Part shown: one piece after another, positions 33,350-41,612 of the stretch
Numbering within the stretch: position 1 is the first letter of the stretch
How the letters are laid out: each line of letters begins with the position of its first letter
Assembly: GCF_003352065.1 (NCBI RefSeq)
Contig: NZ_CP025803.1
Coordinates: 2,459,574 to 2,523,573, forward strand
Direction of reading: 5' to 3'
Length of the DNA stretch: 64,000 nt
Origin: Sulfitobacter sp. SK011
Lineage (GTDB): Bacteria > Pseudomonadota > Alphaproteobacteria > Rhodobacterales > Rhodobacteraceae
Notes under the pieces: generated by a model
Told to the model about the DNA's origin: nothing
The model's input: the letters and a program-made list of their open reading frames with translations, nothing else
Databases searched by the model: none
Translations under genes and position numbers: made by a program

Positions 33350-34093
33350 TTAAGGGGCACCGCGAACAGACCCGCGTGAGCGACGGAATGGATTGGGGAT
33401 CAGCATGGGTACGTCACGCTGGTAGGCCGCGTATGCCGCGCCGAATTCCCGTAGCAGCGCACGTTCCTCAAAGCGCAGACCGATGGCGATATAGAGGGCC
33501 ATCGCCAGAACGAAAATCAGATGGCCCAGTGTCATGACAGGGGTTGCGACCATTATGATCAGAAGACCGAACTGCAGCGGGTGGCGCACGATACGGTAGA
33601 GCATCGGGGTCCGGAATGTCGCCGGCGGCGTCGGGGTGCCCCTTAGGTTGTGCCATGCTTGTGACAGGCCGACGAACTCGAAGTGACCCAGCAGAAACGT
33701 CGCGACTAGTATGATCACCGCCCCAAGCGCTGAAGCTGCGAAAAAGATCCAGACCGCCGGCCCTTCCACCTGCCAGATGACCGCCGGGATCGGCTGCCAC
33801 TGCCAGATGATCAAGCCCAGCAGCAAAGAGGATTGCAGCACGTAGGTCGCGCGTTCGGCCGCGGGCGGGATGATGCGGGTCCAGACCCTCTTGAAAGCGG
33901 GCCGTGCCATCACGCTGTGAACTACGCCGAATAGCAGGATCAGCGCCAGATTGATGAGGGCGGCATCCACTGCGGGACGTGACGCCGGACCGCGCAGATC
34001 CCCGACATTGTGCAGAAAGGCGGCAATCCAGACAAAGACAACTCCAAACAGGGCGTAGGTGATGAGCGCGTAGGCAAAAATAAGGTATTTCAT
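33350..34093 (-). CDS. MddA/NnrU-like integral membrane methyltransferase
   Basis: 247 residues with about six membrane helices. Characteristic blocks are LLFGVVHSVMARPAFKRVWT, AAERATYVLQSSLLLGLIIWQW, LLGHFEFVGLSQAWHNLRG, RTPMLYRIVRHPLQFGLLII and FEERALLREFG plus YAAYQRDVPMLIP. The pattern fits the NnrU/isoprenylcysteine-methyltransferase superfamily and particularly methanethiol S-methyltransferase (MddA), which makes dimethylsulfide. The assignment to MddA is by motif memory and is not certain. It starts at ATG 34093, 77 bases after the peroxidase stop, and is followed by the FMO-like gene. Confidence 0.7.
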   Translation of the reverse strand: MKYLIFAYALITYALFGVVFVWIAAFLHNVGDLRGPASRPAVDAALINLALILLFGVVHSVMARPAFKRVWTRIIPPAAERATYVLQSSLLLGLIIWQWQPIPAVIWQVEGPAVWIFFAASALGAVIILVATFLLGHFEFVGLSQAWHNLRGTPTPPATFRTPMLYRIVRHPLQFGLLIIMVATPVMTLGHLIFVLAMALYIAIGLRFEERALLREFGAAYAAYQRDVPMLIPNPFRRSRGSVRGAP

Positions 34094-34170
34094 GGTGTAA
34101 CTTTCGTATTGATGCGTGTGAGAATTTTCGGGGGGCCGCTTCGGCAAGCCAGGGCCGCTGTGGTATTGGG

Positions 34171-35709
34171 CTAATGCTGTGTATTGTCTCCCCGGCCGAC
34201 GCAGCGCGGCTCCGGCAGGTCTTCCGCTTCTCCCGGCAATGCCTTTGCGCCTGCCAAGGAATGGCTGTCTCTTAAGCACGCGTCGTCACGACCGGGTTGC
34301 GGCGTCAGGCCGGACGGCACGGCTGTCGGCACAAGGTATGAGCGATCAATCGCCGTCGGGTCGGTCAGCGTTTCCAAAAACGCAAGAATGCGCGACACCT
34401 CTTCATCCGACAGATCCACCGGCGCGAGTGTGTTGGCGCGGGCAATCCTGCCCCGCAGCGGTTTCGAACTGTGAATCCAGCTGTCGCGCATGTCGTAGGC
34501 GCCGCGCTGCATCGGGCTTAGGGCTTGGTAGCTGACGCCGGCTCTGCTGCGCACCGGCTGGATCACTGTATCAAGCGGCGGAAGCTCTGCCGGGGTGTAG
34601 CGCGCCAGCGATGCCACCGCATGGAGATGGTGACGCACCATATCCTCAAGGGAGGCAAAGGCGCCGTCATGTCCCCACGGTCCGGTCAGCGCGACATTCC
34701 TCAACGACGGAGTGCGAAAAGCGAACAGGTCGGCATCATCACCGGTCACGTTGAAACGGCCCTGATCCTCGACCCGATGCGGATAGCCGGAATGGACAGC
34801 ATAGCTGCCGTCTGATCCCTGATCTTTGCCCGGTCCGATCTGTGGAACCGCGATTGCGTGAAATGCGTGATCCGTCAGCAACGGGCCACTGTGACACGAA
34901 CTGCACCCCGCCTTGCCATAGAACAGCTCTAACCCGGCTTCCTCGGTCATGGTCATCGGCCAGCCAGCAAGACGCGCATCGAAACGGCTCCAGTCAGACC
35001 GGAAGGCCGCTGTTTCAAAGGCGGCAATTGCCGTGGCGGCGTGGTCAAACCGGATATCGCCCGCGACCTCGATATCGTCGAAGGCCGTCATGAACTGCTG
35101 GGCATAGGCAGGGTTTGCGGCCAGCCGAACAGCCAAGTAGCGCCAAGCCTGTTTGAAGTCACGTTCCGCGACGGCGTCGGCGACAGGGTTTTCGCCGGGC
35201 TGGCCCGCCATTTCTATCGCTGAAAGGACCGGGAACATCGCTTGCGCGGTCAGGGCGTTGTCGAGCCCCTCGGGCAATTGCTCTTTGGCCGGACTTCTGA
35301 GACGACTTGGAAATCCACCCATGTGGTCAAGCTCAAGTCGCCCGTCATGAAACATCGACGTATAGGCGCGCGCACCGATGTTATAGAGCGGTTGCGCATT
35401 GCGGGGCACCCGCCCGATCACACCATCCTGCGTGACGCGTTCGGGGCCAAAGCCGCTGCCTCCTTCGCCGATAGACAAAGAGACGCCATCGCCTGTCCCG
35501 AGCGCCGGATCGTGGCAGGTCGCACAGGCGATGTTCTTATTGCCGGAAAGAACGGGATCAAAGAAGAGGCTTCGCCCCAGCTCGTAAAGCTCCGGGCTGG
35601 GGGCTCCGTCCCATAGAAAATCCCTGTCCTCCAGCGGATCGGGCAGATCGGCAGCATATGCACCGATACAGGTGGTCAGAAGCAAGGCGATGGTTAGCGG
35701 GGATCTCAT
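34171..35709 (-). CDS. Di-heme cytochrome c peroxidase / MauG-like protein, periplasmic
   Basis: 512 residues with a signal peptide (MRSPLTIALLLTTCIGAYA). Two c-type heme sites are visible: C62-x-x-C65-H66 (IACATCHDPALG) and C269-x-x-C272-H273 (KAGCSSCHSGPL). Between them lie QPLYNIGARAYTSMFHDGRL and the helix FDHAATAIAAFETAAF, as in bacterial cytochrome c peroxidases; it is longer than classical CcpA enzymes (about 330). It reduces peroxides or oxidises a protein or organic substrate in the periplasm. The ATG at 35709 follows GAGGA; a perfect 11-bp hairpin lies 20 bases upstream of the start. Confidence 0.88.
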   Translation of the reverse strand: MRSPLTIALLLTTCIGAYAADLPDPLEDRDFLWDGAPSPELYELGRSLFFDPVLSGNKNIACATCHDPALGTGDGVSLSIGEGGSGFGPERVTQDGVIGRVPRNAQPLYNIGARAYTSMFHDGRLELDHMGGFPSRLRSPAKEQLPEGLDNALTAQAMFPVLSAIEMAGQPGENPVADAVAERDFKQAWRYLAVRLAANPAYAQQFMTAFDDIEVAGDIRFDHAATAIAAFETAAFRSDWSRFDARLAGWPMTMTEEAGLELFYGKAGCSSCHSGPLLTDHAFHAIAVPQIGPGKDQGSDGSYAVHSGYPHRVEDQGRFNVTGDDADLFAFRTPSLRNVALTGPWGHDGAFASLEDMVRHHLHAVASLARYTPAELPPLDTVIQPVRSRAGVSYQALSPMQRGAYDMRDSWIHSSKPLRGRIARANTLAPVDLSDEEVSRILAFLETLTDPTAIDRSYLVPTAVPSGLTPQPGRDDACLRDSHSLAGAKALPGEAEDLPEPRCVGRGDNTQH

Positions 35710-35728
35710 GATCACGTCCTCGGTTGGT

Positions 35729-35756
35729 GCTTTCGCCGCGCCAGGGCGGCGAAAGC
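35729..35756 (-). promoter_or_regulatory. Perfect intercistronic stem-loop ahead of the peroxidase gene
   Basis: GCTTTCGCCGC (35729-35739) and GCGGCGAAAGC (35746-35756) form an 11-bp perfect stem with a 6-base loop. It lies between the AOC-like and peroxidase genes of one transcript, just upstream of the ribosome-binding site. There is no T-run, so mRNA processing, stability or translation control is more likely than termination. Confidence 0.6.
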
Positions 35757-35780
35757 GAACTTCTTTGTCGCTTGACGTCC

Positions 35781-36362
35781 TCAGTCCTCGTGAAATTCGA
35801 ACTGGTCGACAGAGAGGCTGGCATGCTCTTCAGGCTTGACGTCGATCAGCAGGCGCACGCCGTAGCCGTCAGACATGCCGAGGAGAACCTGCGTCATCTC
35901 CCCCGACATTCCTGCAAAAGCGCCAGTACCGCCGGTGATGACACGCGGGGCCTTGACATTGATGTCTACCAGTTCGGCACCCTGGTTGATCAGGATATCC
36001 CCGTTGTCGAATTCAAAAACCTGCCGGGTGATGACCACCGCACCGGTTTGCGTGCGCATCCCGTCACCGACGAAATACCCGTCACAGGTCCAGCGGCCGA
36101 TCACCTTGTCTGGGAAGGCGGGGCTGCCGTCGGGCAGCGTGCCTTCGACCCCGCTGTCAAGCGTGCCGTCCTCGTAGATGTAGCCCTGCGTGATGAACGC
36201 ATTGCCATAGGCAGGCATGCCGTCATCGAAGACAGGGGCCGAAGCAAAAACGAAGCGGCTCATGTCTTCGGCCACGTCGAAGGACATCGGCGTATCGCTC
36301 GCGACGGCATGGGTGGTCGCCATCGCCATCAAGGCAATTGCACAGAGAGTTGGTTTTAACAT
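35781..36362 (-). CDS. Exported allene-oxide-cyclase-barrel-like protein
   Basis: 193 residues with a signal peptide (MLKPTLCAIALMAMATTHAVA). The mature part has the repeated beta pattern of the AOC-barrel/dirigent-like fold: FITQGYIYEDGTLDSGVEGT, KVIGRWTCDGYFVGDG, AVVITRQVFEFDNGDILINQ, PRVITGGTGAFAGMSGEMTQ. Bacterial members have no proven activity and are thought to bind hydrophobic ligands. It is located 97 bases after the DUF1127 gene and 72 before the peroxidase, in the same orientation. Confidence 0.75.
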   Translation of the reverse strand: MLKPTLCAIALMAMATTHAVASDTPMSFDVAEDMSRFVFASAPVFDDGMPAYGNAFITQGYIYEDGTLDSGVEGTLPDGSPAFPDKVIGRWTCDGYFVGDGMRTQTGAVVITRQVFEFDNGDILINQGAELVDINVKAPRVITGGTGAFAGMSGEMTQVLLGMSDGYGVRLLIDVKPEEHASLSVDQFEFHED

Positions 36363-36459
36363 GGTATTTCCTTTTCTGGGTTGATTTGAAAAACAAAGTT
36401 CACAGTCGAAGCGCGAAGTGCGTGCCTCAAGCTGTTCGGTTGGTGGTCGGTGATCCCGA

Positions 36460-36675
36460 CTAAAAGAAACGGTGATGGATGATGGGATCGGGCGGCTCCG
36501 CGTACTGCTCGAGGCCCATGTCCCGAAGGAGGTGCCGGGGCAGCCGAGGCAGCTCTCTCATCTCCTTGCGGATGCGCCGCCGCTTCGCGGCTTCTGCCAT
36601 CAGGTTGAGCAGCGACGTGGCAATGCGCGAAAGGTGTCGGCGCGGAGCGCTGGCGTGGATGGAAATCATGGTCAT
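36460..36675 (-). CDS. DUF1127-domain small protein
   Basis: 71 residues, arginine rich. The DUF1127 core is RRRIRKEMRELPRLPRHLLR followed by DMGLEQY. The start MTMISIHASAP at 36675 follows AAGGA; a longer start at 36738 is less likely. Small DUF1127 proteins are common in Alphaproteobacteria and have been linked to stress, phosphate metabolism and RNA handling. It lies about 120 bases downstream of the homocysteine methyltransferase-like gene. Confidence 0.85.
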   Translation of the reverse strand: MTMISIHASAPRRHLSRIATSLLNLMAEAAKRRRIRKEMRELPRLPRHLLRDMGLEQYAEPPDPIIHHRFF

Positions 36676-36798
36676 GTTGTTCGTCCTTGTTGATAAGCGC
36701 TCAGGCGCGAGTGATAATTTTTGCATTCGGGCGCCCACACCCAGATCAGAACGGTCGATCGAGATCCGTTCCGTGTGAACATTGACGCGACGAGGATT

Positions 36799-37776
36799 TC
36801 AGGCAGCGGTCGAGGGAAGCATGGCGTTTGCCATGCAACCGACATGCCGGTGATCCGTGCCGCAGCACCCGCCGACGACTTTCAGCGCCGGGAACTTTTG
36901 GGACAGAGCGGCATGGAGGGTGCCAAACTCTTCAGGGTCGCCATCGTCCAGGGTTTCTGCCGCGTCGAGTTCCGCGTGGCTCAGCCGCGATGCGTTCGCG
37001 CGGACACCGCGGATGCGGCGGCACCAGGCTTGGTTGTTGAGAACGTCGCGAAAGTGCTCAGGATGTGCGCAGTTGATCATGTAGTAGAGCGGTGCTTGCT
37101 CGGTTGCTGCATCCGCCTCGAGCACGGCACGTTCGAGCGGCGTTCCGTCCGGCAGGCGTCCGTCCGTCTCAACCGTGTAGGAGATCACGACGGGCACCCC
37201 TGCCTTGACACCCGCACGGGTGAACCCGATCGCTTCGGACAGGCTGCCGAAGGTCAGGGCGCTGACCAGATCAACCCCGCATGAGCCAAGCAACGCGATC
37301 TGCGGCGCGTGGATAGCCTCGGCGGTGGCCGCATCAAGGGTGAGCGAACCGTCATAGGCGTCACCGGCAGGTCCGATCACGCCATTCACTAGGATCGGCG
37401 ATACGCGATCTTGCCACCGTGCCCGGATCGCCATGGCAAACCTGACGGCCTCGCGGGTGAGGTCCTGCATTTGGTCGGGCGACCGGCCGACTGCTTCGGC
37501 CCAATGCGTCCCCGAGCGCCAGGTGTTGGTATCGAGAACAAACCCGGTTCCCGCCGTCTCGGCCATCGCGAGATAGCGGTCGAAATACCGGTCCATCGCC
37601 GCACAGGCGGCCTCGTCTTCGAGCAGGACGCAAGCGGCGAAGGCCGGCAGGTCGAACCCTTCGAGGAACAGCATGGAAGTTTCGAAACCGCCATCGGTCA
37701 GGTAAATGCGCGGGTCGGCGAGGTAGCCACGGATCGCGTCGGTGTGAAATGCCGGGCTTTGGTTTTGAATAGTCAT
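36799..37776 (-). CDS. Homocysteine S-methyltransferase family protein
   Basis: 325 residues forming a (beta/alpha)8 barrel. YLTDGGFETSMLFLEGFDLP is the N-terminal signature. The zinc ligands are Cys in YYMINCAHPEHF and the Cys pair in VVGGCCGTDHRHV. Members transfer a methyl group from S-methylmethionine or betaine-like donors to homocysteine or related thiols or selenols. It is the first gene of the long minus-strand train, divergent from the GlxA-type regulator 139 bases away, which probably controls it. Confidence 0.88.
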   Translation of the reverse strand: MTIQNQSPAFHTDAIRGYLADPRIYLTDGGFETSMLFLEGFDLPAFAACVLLEDEAACAAMDRYFDRYLAMAETAGTGFVLDTNTWRSGTHWAEAVGRSPDQMQDLTREAVRFAMAIRARWQDRVSPILVNGVIGPAGDAYDGSLTLDAATAEAIHAPQIALLGSCGVDLVSALTFGSLSEAIGFTRAGVKAGVPVVISYTVETDGRLPDGTPLERAVLEADAATEQAPLYYMINCAHPEHFRDVLNNQAWCRRIRGVRANASRLSHAELDAAETLDDGDPEEFGTLHAALSQKFPALKVVGGCCGTDHRHVGCMANAMLPSTAA

Positions 37777-37915
37777 CTTGGTCCCTTTTTTGCTTTTGGT
37801 TGGCCCACACGGCCGTTTCCTGGGCTGTCATATGGACGCAGCCTGCGAGTCGCGTTAGAAGAGGAAAAGACCAAAACGGTTCTTATCGGACCAATTCAGT
37901 GATCAGGAGGAACAA
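37777..37915. promoter_or_regulatory. Divergent promoter region between methyltransferase operon and GlxA regulator
   Basis: 139 bases separate two divergent start codons. The regulator gene has AGGAGG about 7 bases before its ATG. A short A/T-rich block with ACCAAAACGGTTC and CGGACCAAT elements lies at about 37870-37898, but no clear operator dyad could be defined. Regulation of both sides by the GlxA-type protein is inferred from the arrangement. Confidence 0.5.
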
Positions 37916-38926
37916 ATGAGCATAAATACTGCTGTTATCGGATCGCGCCTTGCCGGATCCTCTGTGGTGTTCTCGATCCTCGACGTGCTGGCCTCGGTCG
38001 GGCGTGACTGGGCCATGCTGCATGGCATCCCGGCGGCGGAACCGATTTTCGAGGTCAGTCTGCGGACCCTGGACGGGGCACCATACTGGGACGTCAACGG
38101 GCGCAAGATCACGCCGGACGCGAAGTTGGACGAAGCGCCCGTGCCTGACCTGATCATCGTGCCCGATCTTTTGTTTGCCCCGGAAACCGGGCTGCCCGAA
38201 GACTTCGCCTCGATCGCCGACTCGATCGCCGATGCTTATGCGCGCGGTGCCATCGTCGCCTCGGTCTGCTCTGGCGCGGTGCTCCTTGGCATGGCTGGCG
38301 TGCTCGACGGGAAGGAGGCGACGACCCATTGGGGCTATGCCGACATGCTGGGCCGGGATTTCCCCACGGTAAACGTCTGTCGCGAACGCATCCTCGTGCC
38401 CGCAGGCGAGGGTCACCGCGTCATCACCGCCGGCGGCATGTCGGCGTGGGAAGACCTCATGCTCTATCTGATCGGGCGTTTCGCGGGGGCCGAGGAAGCG
38501 CGCAGGATCGCGAAGATTTATCTGATCGATCCGCACCTTGACGGGCAATTGATGTATGCTTCGCTGACCACCTCGCGCCAGCACCAGGACCAGTTGATCG
38601 CCGGGGCACAGGTCTGGGCGGCGCAGCACTACGACACGTCAAGCCCGGTTGCAGCCATGGCCGAACGAAGTGGCATGACCGAACGCGGCTTCCATCGCCG
38701 GTTCAAAAGGGCGACCGGTCAAGCACCTGTCGAGTACATCCAGACATTGCGGGTCGAGGAAGCCAAGCAGCTTCTGGAAACCACCGGTGCGCCGATCGAC
38801 GAGATCGCCGCAGAGGTCGGCTATTCCGAACCGTCGAGCTTCCGCTCGGCATTCCGAAAGCGCGTCGGTATCTCCGCCTCGGCCTACCGAAAGAAATGGC
38901 AGGCTCTCTCACCAGTAACTCAGTGA
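37916..38926 (+). CDS. GlxA-family AraC-type regulator with DJ-1/PfpI domain
   Basis: 336 residues. Residues 4-175 form a DJ-1/PfpI (class I amidotransferase-like) sensor domain, with the nucleophile-elbow Cys in IVASVCSGAVLLGMAGVL and the following ATTHWGYADML. Residues about 225-330 are two AraC helix-turn-helix motifs: PVAAMAERSGMTERGFHRRF and PIDEIAAEVGYSEPSSFRSA. Such regulators often respond to methylated or quaternary amines and related metabolites. It is divergent from the homocysteine methyltransferase-like operon, which it probably activates. Confidence 0.9.
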   Translation: MSINTAVIGSRLAGSSVVFSILDVLASVGRDWAMLHGIPAAEPIFEVSLRTLDGAPYWDVNGRKITPDAKLDEAPVPDLIIVPDLLFAPETGLPEDFASIADSIADAYARGAIVASVCSGAVLLGMAGVLDGKEATTHWGYADMLGRDFPTVNVCRERILVPAGEGHRVITAGGMSAWEDLMLYLIGRFAGAEEARRIAKIYLIDPHLDGQLMYASLTTSRQHQDQLIAGAQVWAAQHYDTSSPVAAMAERSGMTERGFHRRFKRATGQAPVEYIQTLRVEEAKQLLETTGAPIDEIAAEVGYSEPSSFRSAFRKRVGISASAYRKKWQALSPVTQ

Positions 38927-39095
38927 TCGTTGAAAATCTGACATTCCGGGAGTTCCTACAAGAACGCATTTCTGAGTGAGATCACTACATTCTTATTGTG
39001 GCTTCGCTGTCGTGGGGTGGTTTGTCCGTCTTCATATAAAATGGAACATCAGAGCGGCTTGAGCATTGGAGGCTCTGGCTCGTTTGTGTGATTGA

Positions 39096-40076
39096 TTATG
39101 CTGCTTGTTTTTGATGTTGCAAGCGACGTTGTTGGATTGTCTGTTTCTTGATCTTCTTCCTTTCCCTGAGAATGGCTTTGTCGCGACCGAAGTAGACGTC
39201 TGCGGGTGTGACGTTGTTCAGGCTCTCGTGGTAACGCTGGTTGTTGTAGTATTCGACGAAGGCCCCGATTTGGCGTTCGAGATCACCGGGTAGGTAGTAG
39301 TTCTCCAGCAGAACCCTGTTCTTCATGGTCTGGTGCCAGCGTTCGATCTTGCCTTGGGTCTGCGGGTGGAATGGCGCGCCGCGGACATGCGTCATTTTTT
39401 GATCCTCCAACCACTTGGTCAGATCGCCTGAGATGTAGCATGAGCCGTTGTCGCTAAGCAGACGTGGCTTGTGCCGCACAACAGCCTGGTCGCAGCCTGA
39501 TGCTGTCAGAGCCAGTTCAATCGTGTCTGTCACATCTTCGGCCCGCATATTTGTGCAGAGCTTCCAGGCGATGATGTAGCGGCTGTAATCGTCCAGGATC
39601 GTGCTGAGATAATACCAACCCCAGCCAATGATCTTGAAGTAGGTGAAGTCGGTCTGCCACATCTCGTTGATGGCCGTTGTCTTATCTTTGAACTCATCGG
39701 CCGCTTTGATCACCACGTAATCCGGTGCGGTGATGAGATCAGCAGCTTTGAGAATGCGATAAGCTGACGATTCAGATATAAAATACCGCTTCTCATCCGT
39801 GTATTTGACGGCCAGTTCCCGGGTGGTCAGCTCTTCATGTTCCAGCGCAAACTCAATCAGGTCGCCACGGCGGGCATCCGGGATGCGGTTCCAGACCGAT
39901 CTTGGGCGTGGAGATCTGTCAGCCAGTCCATCCAGGCCGCCGTCGACATAGAGATCGTACCATCGATAGAATGTCGTGCGTGGGATGCCCAGCATGTCGA
40001 GGGTCTGCTTGACTGGCAGATGCGATCCCTCAACGGTGCGGATGATCTCCAGTTTCTCAGACGCAGGGTATCTCAT
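39096..40076 (-). CDS. IS3-family transposase OrfB
   Basis: About 326 residues from ATG 40076 (MRYPASEKLEIIR). The N-terminal HTH has KQTLDMLGIPRTTFYRWYDL. The integrase core has Asp in MWQTDFTYFKI, Asp in LLSDNGSCYIS, and Glu in GKIERWHQTMKNRV, giving a complete DDE triad. The same frame is open upstream to 40127 through the frameshift site, as expected for an OrfAB fusion. It is full length and undamaged. Confidence 0.9.
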   Translation of the reverse strand: MRYPASEKLEIIRTVEGSHLPVKQTLDMLGIPRTTFYRWYDLYVDGGLDGLADRSPRPRSVWNRIPDARRGDLIEFALEHEELTTRELAVKYTDEKRYFISESSAYRILKAADLITAPDYVVIKAADEFKDKTTAINEMWQTDFTYFKIIGWGWYYLSTILDDYSRYIIAWKLCTNMRAEDVTDTIELALTASGCDQAVVRHKPRLLSDNGSCYISGDLTKWLEDQKMTHVRGAPFHPQTQGKIERWHQTMKNRVLLENYYLPGDLERQIGAFVEYYNNQRYHESLNNVTPADVYFGRDKAILRERKKIKKQTIQQRRLQHQKQAA

Positions 40077-40098
40077 TCCTCGAACTCCCCAGCCCCTG

Positions 40099-40446
40099 TC
40101 ATGCTTTTTTGAGCAGACGGTTCTCAAGGGTCAGATCGGCAACGCATTCTTTCAGGGCCAAGGACTCAGAACGCAAATCCTTTACCTCAGGCGATGTGGC
40201 CTGCCGTGCCGTGTCGCCAGATAACCGGCGCTTGCCAGCTTCGAGAAATTCCTTCGACCAGCTGTAATAAAGGCTCTCAGCGATACCTTCGCGGCGACAC
40301 AGCACCGAGATGCTTTCCTCGCCGCGCAAGCCTGCCAATACAATGCGGATCTTCTCTTCAGCTGAATATGTCTGCCGGGTCTTACGGCGGATGTTCTTAA
40401 CTACCTTGTCGGCAGCGTCTTTGGACGTCTGGGCTTTCTTCGTCAT
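40099..40446 (-). CDS. IS3-family transposase OrfA
   Basis: 115 residues. The HTH region is RQTYSAEEKIRIVLAGLRGE with SISVLCRREGIAESLYYSWS. A C-terminal zipper-like helix ends LTLENRLLKKA at the A6G slip site. It binds the element ends and provides the N-terminus of OrfAB. Confidence 0.88.
   Translation of the reverse strand: MTKKAQTSKDAADKVVKNIRRKTRQTYSAEEKIRIVLAGLRGEESISVLCRREGIAESLYYSWSKEFLEAGKRRLSGDTARQATSPEVKDLRSESLALKECVADLTLENRLLKKA
40104..40110 (-). promoter_or_regulatory. Probable -1 frameshift site (A6G) of the second IS3 element
   Basis: The minus strand reads CTCAAAAAAGCATGA, three codons before the orfA stop. A -1 slip leads into CSKKHDRGWGVRGMRYP, the orfB frame. Confidence 0.65.
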
Positions 40447-40548
40447 CTCGATCTCCTAATCGATAAGATGAACCAGAAATCCTCCCTTATTCAAACCCTC
40501 AAATCTGTCCCGCGGGTGCTGACGTCAGACACTGAAAAAGGATATCAA

Positions 40549-40668
40549 TTGAAACATTTGTTGCTAACGGGCGTTTTGGCACTTTCGGCCTGTGCCTCTT
40601 CAGACAGGGCCCAAATGAGCCAGACAAACGCTTCGCAACGTTTCGGTACCGACCCAAAACTGCAGTAG
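40549..40668 (+). CDS. Tiny lipoprotein (entericidin-like), TTG start
   Basis: 39 residues from a TTG that follows AAAAAGGA at 6 bases. The sequence LKHLLLTGVLALSACASSDR is a short lipoprotein signal with lipobox LSAC; the mature peptide would be about 23 residues. Small lipoproteins of this kind are common in Rhodobacterales and are mostly uncharacterised. It sits immediately upstream of the IS3 element, so its promoter may be altered. The short length keeps confidence moderate. Confidence 0.5.
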   Translation: MKHLLLTGVLALSACASSDRAQMSQTNASQRFGTDPKLQ

Positions 40669-40778
40669 TTGCCCCTCCACTTCGATCCGTCAAGGAACGA
40701 GATGCGCCCTTGCGGCCACATCTCTCCTTTTGGAAACTGTAAGCACTACATGTGATCGGCACCAAAAAACTGAACCAC

Positions 40779-41010
40779 TACCGGCTGGCACCGGTAGGAT
40801 CGGTGATGTGCTACTCCAGATACTGAAGTACGATGTCTTCCGTGACGGCACCGTTGGTGGTTGAAAAATACCCACGACCCCAAAAGCGTCGTCCCCAATA
40901 TCTGCGCTTCAATTGCGGGAATTCCCGCTGCACCTTGTGGGATGACCGCCCCTTCATCAGCCGCACCAGATCCGAGATCGCGAGCTTGACAATTTCATAC
41001 CCCGTTGCCG
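40779..41010 (-). pseudogene. C-terminal remnant of an IS200-type transposase TnpA
   Basis: IVKLAISDLVRLMKGRSSHK, then KRRYWGRRFWGRGYFSTTNG and AVTEDIVLQYLE are the C-terminal third of an IS200/IS605 Y1 transposase. The frame then has a premature UAG (40811-40813) followed by the usual tail (HITDPTGASR). The N-terminal two thirds, including the His-hydrophobic-His pair, are missing. It is joined directly to an integrase remnant (41008-41360). Confidence 0.75.
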
Positions 41011-41360
41011 TGCTAGGCTTACAATGATGCGCCGCATAGTCCCCAAGAAACTTATCGCACAGGAAGGTCATTGCAGGGGCCTGTAGGTGCCTTTTGCGCT
41101 CCTCAGACGGGTTACCCCCCTTTGGCAACCTCACCAAGCAGCTTACGAGCCTCTTTGCGGGCCTCATCAGCGGTCAGTACGCCAAGTTGTCCAATCGCCC
41201 GCCGCCGGGTGCGTCCTTGGGCGCGATACTGGACCAAGTACGTTTTGCGACCAGACGGAAAAACACGAATGCCAAAGCCGGACACCTCATCATCCCAAAG
41301 GAGTTAAACCATTTTTTCGACCTCTAAACCTTCGATCAGCCGTTTTGTCAGCTTCGCCAT
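41008..41360 (-). pseudogene. N-terminal remnant of a tyrosine integrase
   Basis: On the minus strand from ATG 41360: MAKLTKRLIEGLEVEKMV, a UAA (about codon 19), then [20 protein letters not shown] and [20 protein letters not shown] plus [20 protein letters not shown]. After a frameshift it continues NPSEERKRHLQAPAMTFLCD. This is the DUF4102-like arm-binding domain and the start of the core-binding domain. The catalytic domain is gone. It has at least one nonsense codon and one frameshift, so it is dead. Confidence 0.8.
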
Positions 41361-41612
41361 ATCACGCCCTTTTTCGTTTCACCGATCAGGTCCCGAAGCA
41401 CTTCCAATTTGCGGAAGCATGGTGCCCCGCACCACAGCATGTAAACCACGGCCAAATCCTGAATTGATGGGGGTTAATTCGGCTGAACTGGCATTTCATC
41501 GCTCAAATCAAAATACTTTCCTATCAACGCAAAGTTCGGCGCAGATTGTCGTCAGCCTGATCAACAAATACATGTAGATAGACATTGTAACCGATGTTCA
41601 AATGGGGCCCAG

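Larger units (their letters stand above)
39096..40446 (-). mobile_element. IS3-family insertion sequence, second copy (ends not resolved)
   Basis: It contains overlapping orfA and orfB with an A6G frameshift site. The limits given are those of the genes; the terminal inverted repeats should lie within about 39000-39095 and 40447-40530 but could not be defined by eye. It is a different IS3 subgroup from the element at 19971-21198. Confidence 0.75.
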
